A stretch of 64,000 nucleotides of DNA from Kuafuiihalomonas sp964473255 (GTDB taxonomy: Bacteria; Myxococcota; Kuafuiibacteriia; Kuafuiibacteriales; Kuafuiibacteriaceae). Both the position numbers and the translations under genes were made by a program. The DNA lies in assembly GCA_964473255.1 (NCBI GenBank), contig CAYYOT010000016.1:1-64000 (forward strand), written 5' to 3'. This document shows, one piece after another, positions 55,375 through 61,691 of this stretch (positions are counted from its first letter, which is position 1; each line of letters begins with the position of its first letter). Below the pieces are notes generated by a model that saw only the letters and a program-made list of their open reading frames with translations, made no database searches and was not told where the DNA came from.

Positions 55375-57435
55375 CTAGGGCTCGAAGCCTACGATGTATG
55401 CCGCGTTGTTGCCGACGAGGTCCGTAGCTTCGAAGGTGCCGTCCGCCCACTCAACCGACCACCCTGGCTGGGTCGGGAGGTTACCACCGAAGACCGGGCG
55501 CCCCTTTGCGGTGATGGCCATGACGAACGGCAAGTTCCGATCCAGCGAGCCCCCGGCCGTATACGTGAACGTCTGGGTCCAGCCCGTCGAAGAGGTCAGA
55601 AATGCGGTCGACTTGAGCTCTTCTCCGATAGCCGGCTTGTTCGTGAGAAAGCCGATCGCGCGCACGCCGTTTACAGTTCCAACTGCGAACTGAGGGCCGG
55701 CGAGCGTCTCGAAAGCAACGGTAGCCGCAGCTGAACGGTCTTGTCCCGGTGAAACGCCGCCCCCGATGTCGAAGCTGATACCCGACGAGCCGTCTCGGCG
55801 GTCGATGTTTGTCCCCCAGAAGGCGCCGTTTACGACCCCTCGGCCCCCTTCGAAGAACGCACGGCCGGCGCCGTACATGACGGGATTGAAGTCGCGCATC
55901 GTAATATCGACGATCGGTCGGCTTCCGTCGAAGCGATACGTGGCGGAACCGCCGTTGCGGAAGCTGTAGACATGCTGATCGTTGGCATCGAAGCGAGCAA
56001 TGGGGGCATCCGCCAAGAGCCCCCCGGACCCGGTGAGCTCGTTGGCCGGGTCGTCAGTGAAGTTGACGTCAGCTTTCTCGCTGGCAAAGCCGGCCACATA
56101 GTAGTCGCAGGTTGCGATGAACGGCTGGCCGTAAGTCTTGGAGACCACCTGCTCCATGTGCATATCAGCGAAGCCCTGCACGTGGAGAATGTCGCCGTTG
56201 GGAGCGATCTTCAGGATGAACCCGGCGTTTATGCCGAGATCTGGCAGACTCTCGCGCTCTCCAACCTGAACGGCACCGCCATAGTATCCGACGGCGAGCA
56301 GATTGCTTTCGCAGTCGAAGTCGATGTCTCGGATCTCGACGGGGCTTCCCGTGATCGCCCGGCCCCAGATGATCGATCCGTTACTGTCGAACTTGTAGAG
56401 ATTGCGGTTGTCTACGAGGATGATGTTGTTTTCGTGGTCGAGTTCGATACGGCGGAAGGGTTCGATCGAGTTCTCGGGCGGGATGAAGAACTCGTCCCGG
56501 ATGACGTTACCATCCTCGTCGAGCTGGATGATGAAGCCGCTCTCGAATAGGCCGTAGACCCCGCCGAATTCGTCGGGCGCGAGATCGACAAGCGGCGTGG
56601 ATCCCACGCCGATGGGAAAGGCGTCGTAGCGAACGTCGCCCGTGGCCGATGCGAAGAAGAGCCGGCACGAGCCGCACGTGTCGTCGCCGCCGCAGTCGAC
56701 TCCGGCCTCCAGCTCGTCCCGAATCTCGTTCACGCAGTGAGGCTGAACGCAAACGTTGCCCTCCATCCCCGTGAACTTGGCTCCAAAGTCGATGCCGCAC
56801 CGAAGATCACCAGCGCAGTCACCGTCGACCTCGCACCCGAAAGCGCCTTCCATGAGGTTCCCGCCTCCGAGGGGAACCAAACCGCTGCCGTACTCCGAGA
56901 AGGAGCTCAGCTGTCCGACGGTTACGTTACCCTCGCGCGTCGATTCCGAGACGGGGGCCCATTCCATGGTCACCTCGTTGAGACGCAAGACGGCTTTCCG
57001 AAAGCCTTCCGGCGCCGGGCCGGGGTCTTCGAGTCTTAGTATCACGGGGACGGCAAAGGTCTGTCCGTCGGGGCCCAAAGACACGGCGGGGCCGGTGATC
57101 CGCTCGGCGTCCGGTACCTCGCCCGGTTCGAGGACGCGAAGCGTGATGTCCACATCTTCGGTCAAGGCGCCGGCGGGGATGCTCAGGCTCACGCCTTCGG
57201 TTTCGATCGCTCCACCTTCGGCTCCGACGCGTTCGACGAGCGTGTCGTCGCTAACGCCTTGGTCGGGTTGGCCGGCGTCGGCGAGGCCGACGTCAGGGCT
57301 ACCTGGCTGGCTGGCGTCAGCGGTGCCGGCGTCGCGGCCGCCGCTCCCTCCCGTATCCACGGGGTCGGAGCTCGAAGAGGTGCCGCAAGCGGTTCCGAAT
57401 ACGAAGGTCGCAAAAATAGGTGCGAGATGTCTCAT
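55375..57435 (-). CDS. Large lipoprotein with ZU5-like domain and beta-propeller-like repeats
   Basis: A 686-residue predicted lipoprotein with lipobox FGTAC near residue 17 and an Asp/Gly-rich linker (PDVGLADAGQPDQGVSDD). Residues about 70-180 resemble a ZU5 module (GAIETEGVSLSIPAGALTEDVDITL), as in the protein at 30912-33143. A Cys-rich segment (CEVDGDCAGDLRC, then CVNEIRDELEAGVDCGGDDTCGSC, near 205-255) follows. The rest alternates strands with DNxN/GDxx turns, such as DENGNV-like loops and LYKFDSNGSIIWGRA, typical of a propeller. It starts at ATG 57435. Function unknown; extracellular by inference. Confidence 0.74.
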   Translation of the reverse strand: MRHLAPIFATFVFGTACGTSSSSDPVDTGGSGGRDAGTADASQPGSPDVGLADAGQPDQGVSDDTLVERVGAEGGAIETEGVSLSIPAGALTEDVDITLRVLEPGEVPDAERITGPAVSLGPDGQTFAVPVILRLEDPGPAPEGFRKAVLRLNEVTMEWAPVSESTREGNVTVGQLSSFSEYGSGLVPLGGGNLMEGAFGCEVDGDCAGDLRCGIDFGAKFTGMEGNVCVQPHCVNEIRDELEAGVDCGGDDTCGSCRLFFASATGDVRYDAFPIGVGSTPLVDLAPDEFGGVYGLFESGFIIQLDEDGNVIRDEFFIPPENSIEPFRRIELDHENNIILVDNRNLYKFDSNGSIIWGRAITGSPVEIRDIDFDCESNLLAVGYYGGAVQVGERESLPDLGINAGFILKIAPNGDILHVQGFADMHMEQVVSKTYGQPFIATCDYYVAGFASEKADVNFTDDPANELTGSGGLLADAPIARFDANDQHVYSFRNGGSATYRFDGSRPIVDITMRDFNPVMYGAGRAFFEGGRGVVNGAFWGTNIDRRDGSSGISFDIGGGVSPGQDRSAAATVAFETLAGPQFAVGTVNGVRAIGFLTNKPAIGEELKSTAFLTSSTGWTQTFTYTAGGSLDRNLPFVMAITAKGRPVFGGNLPTQPGWSVEWADGTFEATDLVGNNAAYIVGFEP

Positions 57436-57517
57436 GGTCCCCCTTTCCCGCTATCTCCGAATCTGCGCGCTGGAGGAACGGCCGGCCGCCGATCGTTGGC
57501 CCACCGGCTGGGTCTCA

Positions 57518-57733
57518 TCAATCGACGAGCGGCAGGATCAGTTCCGTGGCCGGGGTTCCGACGCCGATCGCGAGGCTGGTGACGGCCGCCGCGGTCAGGG
57601 CGTCGGCTTGGTCAATGAGGTCGCTTCGGGCGACTTGGTCCAGCCCGCCTCGGAGCCTTGCCCGCCGACGCGCAGGCGGCATGCCATCGTCTGACCAACA
57701 GGGCGAAGCCAGACTGTATCGCCGGCGGCACAC
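57518..57733 (-). CDS. Possible small protein or gene remnant
   Basis: A short minus-strand frame in the 340-bp gap between two lipoprotein genes. The last 45 codons have strong G/C third-position bias and a protein-like product (LIDQADALTAAAVTSLAIGV), whereas the first part looks poorer. An internal ATG at 57682 could be the start. No family is recognised. It may be a fragment of a longer gene. Confidence 0.28.
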   Translation of the reverse strand: MCRRRYSLASPCWSDDGMPPARRRARLRGGLDQVARSDLIDQADALTAAAVTSLAIGVGTPATELILPLVD

Positions 57734-57777
57734 ACTCCGTGCCGTTTCCCTCTCACTCGCCCGCGCTCAAAGGCGAA

Positions 57778-59253
57778 TCATGGCTTGATGACGGGACCGT
57801 CCTTGACCCACGAGGTCAGGCTCCGCGTGCCGAGATCGATCGTCCCGTCCGGCGACACTCCGCAGGCTTCGGTCGCGACCGTACCCGACCCCGTTTCGAG
57901 ATCGTAGAGGGCGACCAGGCCCACCGCTGTACACGAGACTTCCTGATCCCAGTTGGCGCTGATCTCGGCGGAGGTCCGAGCGACGTCCCAGATACGGATA
58001 CGGCCGATGCGGCCGTCGAACGAAATGCCGTTGAACCCGTGCTTTTCGCCGCCGAAGACGATCTCGGCTTGCCGAGCAGCCGAGCTGGCGAGGCCTTGCG
58101 TACAACCCGTGTCCGGAATCGAACGGTCGACGTCGGTGAGCGTTGTCGTCGACGTGTAGTCCAACGCGCCGTCCACGTAGATGCGAAGCTCGTTGCCGAC
58201 GGGGACGTCGTCGTAGACCAGGGCCACATGATGCCATGCGGCGGGCGTCTCCACGACGTCCGTACTGCCGTAGATCGTGAGGGGTCCGCTGCTTCCGACG
58301 GCGCCGATACCGAACGCGACGCGGTCGTCGATGATCGCGGCTCCGAAGTCGTAGCCGTCGCATGTTCCTCCGAATACGTCGCGGTCCAAGAAGATGTTGC
58401 CGTCGATCCAGTCGTAGGCCGCGACGTCGACATCCGTCCCTACCGTCGAGGCGTTGGTATTGTTGGCGGCATCGCCGTAGAGCCAGACCTCGTAGGTGAA
58501 CGACGCGGCGCCGACGTCGCACGGCTCATGGCCGGCGGCTCCCGCTACGGCGTCGTCGCAGGCCACGCGAATCTCGTCTTCACTGTCGATGTTGACACCG
58601 TTCTTCACGAACTCGATGGAATTCAGATCGACGGTAGTTACCGGTCCTCCGTCGATGGAGGAGGCATCTCGAAGGCCGGCATCACCGGCATCACCCGAGC
58701 CGCCGGCATCCGTCAGGCCGGCATCGGGCAAAGACACCACCGCGTCCGACGAACCGCCCGCATCGGGCAGCACCACCACGGCGTCGCCCGCACCGGCATC
58801 CGGCAGGCCCGTCGCGTCGGGGAAGCCGACGACGGCATCGGCCAGCGATGCGTCGAGCGTGGCGTCGGGGAGGCCTACGACAGCATCCGGACGCGATGCG
58901 TCGAGCGCGGCATCGGGGAAGCCGACGACGGCATCGGCCAGCGATGCGTCGAGCGCGGCATCCGAGAAAGATGCGTCGGGCCCAACGTCTTCGAAGCCGA
59001 CGAAGACATCCGCGAGTGACGCGTCCGCCGTCGCATCGCTCCGGCCGGTGTCTGCCCGTCCCACATCGGGAAGCTCGGTGTCTGGTCTGGAGTCGAGCGC
59101 GCCGGATCGATCCGGAAGGCCCGCATCGGGCATGTCGTCGGCTGCGTCAGGCCGATCCGTCGATTCGTCTTCCCCTCCGCAGGCCGAGCTGAGGGCAGCG
59201 GCGGTCGCCCACACGAACCACGCGCGCCGCTGCATATTCAGGGATGCAGGCAT
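57778..59253 (-). CDS. LamG-domain lipoprotein with Asp/Ala repeat linker
   Basis: A 491-residue predicted lipoprotein: signal peptide ending in a lipobox-like LSSAC near residue 25, then a linker of about 180 residues made of DAxxDA-type repeats (VVGFPDAALDAS and variants). A C-terminal LamG/concanavalin-like beta-sandwich follows (about residues 225-490; AASFTYEVWLYGD, AAWHHVALVYDD and FDGRIGRIRIWDVARTSAEI are diagnostic). LamG domains bind sugars or proteins. The long Asp-rich linker suits a surface display role. An internal ATG at 59235 is an alternative start. Confidence 0.8.
   Translation of the reverse strand: MPASLNMQRRAWFVWATAAALSSACGGEDESTDRPDAADDMPDAGLPDRSGALDSRPDTELPDVGRADTGRSDATADASLADVFVGFEDVGPDASFSDAALDASLADAVVGFPDAALDASRPDAVVGLPDATLDASLADAVVGFPDATGLPDAGAGDAVVVLPDAGGSSDAVVSLPDAGLTDAGGSGDAGDAGLRDASSIDGGPVTTVDLNSIEFVKNGVNIDSEDEIRVACDDAVAGAAGHEPCDVGAASFTYEVWLYGDAANNTNASTVGTDVDVAAYDWIDGNIFLDRDVFGGTCDGYDFGAAIIDDRVAFGIGAVGSSGPLTIYGSTDVVETPAAWHHVALVYDDVPVGNELRIYVDGALDYTSTTTLTDVDRSIPDTGCTQGLASSAARQAEIVFGGEKHGFNGISFDGRIGRIRIWDVARTSAEISANWDQEVSCTAVGLVALYDLETGSGTVATEACGVSPDGTIDLGTRSLTSWVKDGPVIKP
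58814..58957 (-). repeat. 48-bp tandem coding repeat in the LamG lipoprotein linker
   Basis: Three copies (58814-58861, 58862-58909, 58910-58957) of a 48-bp unit, and degenerate flanking copies on both sides. Each unit encodes 16 residues with the core DAVVGFPDAxLDAS (reading on the minus strand). Copies 1 and 3 are near-identical, so expansion is recent. Confidence 0.85.
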
Positions 59254-59265
59254 CGAGTAGATAGC

Positions 59266-59799
59266 TCAGGATGCGCACCGCGCCAACGCGTCGCCGCAGC
59301 ACGCTTCTTCCGAATCCGGAGGGTTATTGCAGAGACGGCTGAATCCCTCGCACAGGGTCGCGAGGCTTTGGTTCTCGCACTGTGAGCAGTCGCAGGGCCC
59401 AGGGTCGAAGAAACCGCTGCACGTCGAGGCCGCGGTCGCCAACTCGGTCGTACAGCCGATCACGGCGGTGAGATCGTCGCTACACGTCAGGTCGTCGTAG
59501 CACTCCTCGGCCGTCTGCAGGGCCTCGTTGCATCCTTGTCCGCTGAATCCTTGTCCGAAGTATCCATCTTCGCAGCCGTCGATGCACGCATCGAGTGGAC
59601 CGGAGAGACCGCGATCGCAGTCGATGAAGTCTCGACACATGGCCCCGCACAGGCCGCCGGCTTCCGTCGCTCCGCCGTTGCCTCCGTTGCCGCTTCCATT
59701 GCCGAGCCCGTTTTCTCCATCCGAGTCGTCGCTGCAGCCGGTGACCGAAACGAGCAAAGAGGATGACAGAGCGACGACCAGCCACACACCTCGAGCCAT
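59266..59799 (-). CDS. Small Cys-rich lipoprotein
   Basis: A 177-residue predicted lipoprotein with lipobox SVTGC near residue 22 and an Asn/Gly-rich linker. The mature part carries many regularly spaced Cys (CGAMCRDFIDC, CIDGCEDG, CNEALQTAEECYDDLTC, CDCSQCENQ), giving a disulfide-rich fold like that of 18055-18372. ATG 59799 was chosen for the signal peptide; the frame is open to 59835. It lies 13 bp from the start of the LamG lipoprotein on the same strand, so the two may be co-transcribed. Confidence 0.72.
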   Translation of the reverse strand: MARGVWLVVALSSSLLVSVTGCSDDSDGENGLGNGSGNGGNGGATEAGGLCGAMCRDFIDCDRGLSGPLDACIDGCEDGYFGQGFSGQGCNEALQTAEECYDDLTCSDDLTAVIGCTTELATAASTCSGFFDPGPCDCSQCENQSLATLCEGFSRLCNNPPDSEEACCGDALARCAS

Positions 59800-59976
59800 G
59801 TGCTCGGTTTTACCACGATGAGTATCGATCAACACCCTCTCAGCTCGCCGGCGGAACGTCGAGCTGACGTGACCTTCTGCCGACTGTGCATTCCAGTCGC
59901 TGAGGAGGTCGGGGAGGGGGGGTGGAGCGGCACCTGCCGTGGCGCGTCAGTCTTGGTCGTCGGAAGGCGCGGAGAC

Positions 59977-60618
59977 TCAACAGGCGATGAGTGTGCACAC
60001 CCAAGTGCCGCCGGTGCACGCACAGCTGTTACAGCCGTCCCCCGCGGGCTGGACTTCGCCTTCGATGCAGGCGGCTTCACAGCTATCGACCGAAGGGTAC
60101 ATGGGCCAGTCCTCGGGCGCAGTGCATGCCGTCCCGTAGAGGCAACACGTACCGGTCCGCGGGTTTCGGGCGACGCCTTCTACCGCTGGACAGCCGCCGT
60201 CGATCTCTCTGGGCGGAGGACAGTCGATGGGGCCACACGCCTTTTCGGTGCATAGCCAAGCTCCGCCGCCGCACGTGCAGGTGTTGCAGCCGTCGCCGGC
60301 AACCTTCGTTTCTCCGTCGGTGCATTCACATGCCATCCGCGTGCAGGCCCACTCGCCGTCGAAACACGAGCACGTGTTGCAGCCGTCGCCCGCGGGTTTC
60401 ACGTCGCCTTCGTTGCAGACGGGTTCGCAGGCGATCTGCGTACAGGCCCAATCGCCCTCGCTGCAGACGCAGGTGTTGCAGCCGTCGCCGGCCGGTCGGG
60501 TTGCCCCGTCGGTGCAGGGAATCGTGGACGTGTCGATCGGTCCGCCGCATGCGACCACGCCTCCTACCATCGTCCAGAAGATCGTATGCCGCACGTGTTG
60601 GCTCCGCATGCCGACCAA
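59977..60618 (-). CDS. Lipoprotein with pacifastin-like cysteine repeats
   Basis: A 213-residue predicted lipoprotein with lipobox GVVAC near residue 24. The mature part has four repeats of about 32 residues matching the pacifastin (small serine-protease inhibitor) cysteine pattern: C-x(10)-GDGCNTCxC-x(5)-WxCTxxxC. Examples are TRPAGDGCNTCVCSEGDWAC and VKPAGDGCNTCSC. The first three are adjacent, a divergent Cys-rich segment (TCCLYGTAC) follows, and the last repeat (GDGCNSCAC) ends the protein. Pacifastin inhibitors are known mainly from arthropods, so this may be a peptidase inhibitor or a convergent disulfide fold. Confidence 0.75.
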   Translation of the reverse strand: MVGMRSQHVRHTIFWTMVGGVVACGGPIDTSTIPCTDGATRPAGDGCNTCVCSEGDWACTQIACEPVCNEGDVKPAGDGCNTCSCFDGEWACTRMACECTDGETKVAGDGCNTCTCGGGAWLCTEKACGPIDCPPPREIDGGCPAVEGVARNPRTGTCCLYGTACTAPEDWPMYPSVDSCEAACIEGEVQPAGDGCNSCACTGGTWVCTLIAC

Positions 60619-61206
60619 CTAAGCAAACCGGATGCCAATAACAGCATGTCTGTTTTTCGGAAACAGGTCTCCACCGGGTCGAGAGGCCCCGTCAGAGATC
60701 TGAGATCTTCGTCGAAACCGATCGTGACCGAGGCCAGCGATCTCCATCGCCGTGCCTTCGTTGACGCAGTCCGCGACGGCAAGGTCAGGGCGATCCAGAG
60801 TCGCCGGATTGAACTGGACGTCGCTAACCTGGCCGCGGTCTCGAACCTCCCGATCCTCGGTCCATCCCCCCACGCCCCGTTTGTGCCCCAGTCCACCCGC
60901 AGCCGGCAATCGTCGTCGGACGGGGTTCAATCGGTCGCGGTACTCGTGAGAGCGTAGACCCCCCAACGCTCGTTGCGAAACAGCTCGGGAAGCTCGAGGT
61001 CGTCCCGGGCGCGCACGAGGAGAAGGTCACAATCATATTTCGCGGCGAGCTCGATGTAGCGGGGGGAGGCGAGCAGCATCGTGTCCGCCGGCGTGGCGTC
61101 GCAACGCCGAGCGCACCGCCCCCATCCGACCCGACGCCAAGCGCGATGGGCGCACTCCTCTGCCGACCGCCTTTTTTCGCGCAAGCTCCCTCTCCCCGGA
61201 AAGAGG
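60619..61206. other. Region without a secure gene
   Basis: About 590 bp between the pacifastin-like gene and the next lipoprotein. A 123-codon plus-strand frame (60586-60957) has a weak protein-like middle and lacks a ribosome binding site. The minus strand holds a possible gene remnant (60927-61100, listed separately). No promoter or terminator was recognised. Confidence 0.45.
60927..61100 (-). pseudogene. Possible C-terminal remnant of a membrane glycosyltransferase-like gene
   Basis: A 57-codon minus-strand stretch ending at a TGA, which reads like the C-terminus of a larger protein: TPADTMLLASP, an ELAAKYDCDLLLVRARDDLE strand-helix-strand, and WGVYAL near the end. The same style of tail closes some membrane glycosyltransferase-like proteins, but the family is not certain. 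The frame continues upstream without motif or hydrophobic segments, so only a fragment is left. An ATG at 61079 could start a 50-residue product instead. Confidence 0.33.
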
Positions 61207-61677
61207 ATGGCGATGACGTTCCGCGGGCTACCGACAAGAACCACCTCACCGGCAGCGGGGGGTTTCGACCCTCGCCGGGAATTCCGCCGGTTGCTCACCC
61301 GACGAGGCGTGGCCGGGGGGCTGTCGGTCGTCGGGTTCGTGCTGTTGTTTGCCGCCTGCGGCTCGGAAGAGGGAGGCGACCCACAAAGCGACATCACGCC
61401 CACCGACGCCACGTGTGAGGAAGCCATCGAGCGGCTGTGCGCCGAGGCCTGCGCCTGTTCGGATCGGTGTCGCTTTGGCTCCACCAATTCGACCCAGATC
61501 CAGGGGGATGGCGAGTCGGGCTGCGTCCGGCAGCTTCAGCTCGGCCTGTGCAATGCGCCGAACCAAGTCATCGACTGGGGCCTGTGCGATGGCGCGTTGA
61601 TGGCGCCGCAGTGTGGCCTGGACTTCAACGACAATGACTTCCTGGTGCTGCCTTCGAGCTGTCAGGCTCCGGGCTGA
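61207..61677 (+). CDS. Small lipoprotein with Cys-rich tail
   Basis: A 156-residue predicted lipoprotein. A basic N-region and hydrophobic core end in a lipobox-like FAAC near residue 49, which is a long signal segment. The mature part carries CEEAIERLCAEACACSDRC near residue 70 and three further Cys, resembling other small disulfide-rich lipoproteins of this window. The ATG at 61207 follows GGAAAGAGGATGGCG, so it was preferred to upstream starts. The next lipoprotein gene begins 14 bp after its stop, probably in one operon. Confidence 0.68.
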   Translation: MAMTFRGLPTRTTSPAAGGFDPRREFRRLLTRRGVAGGLSVVGFVLLFAACGSEEGGDPQSDITPTDATCEEAIERLCAEACACSDRCRFGSTNSTQIQGDGESGCVRQLQLGLCNAPNQVIDWGLCDGALMAPQCGLDFNDNDFLVLPSSCQAPG

Positions 61678-61691
61678 ATCGGAGGGCCAGG

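Noticed and set aside
58814..58957. A direct repeat considered as a CRISPR or promoter repeat array
   Set aside because: Units are contiguous without unique spacers, are in frame and encode a 16-residue low-complexity repeat.
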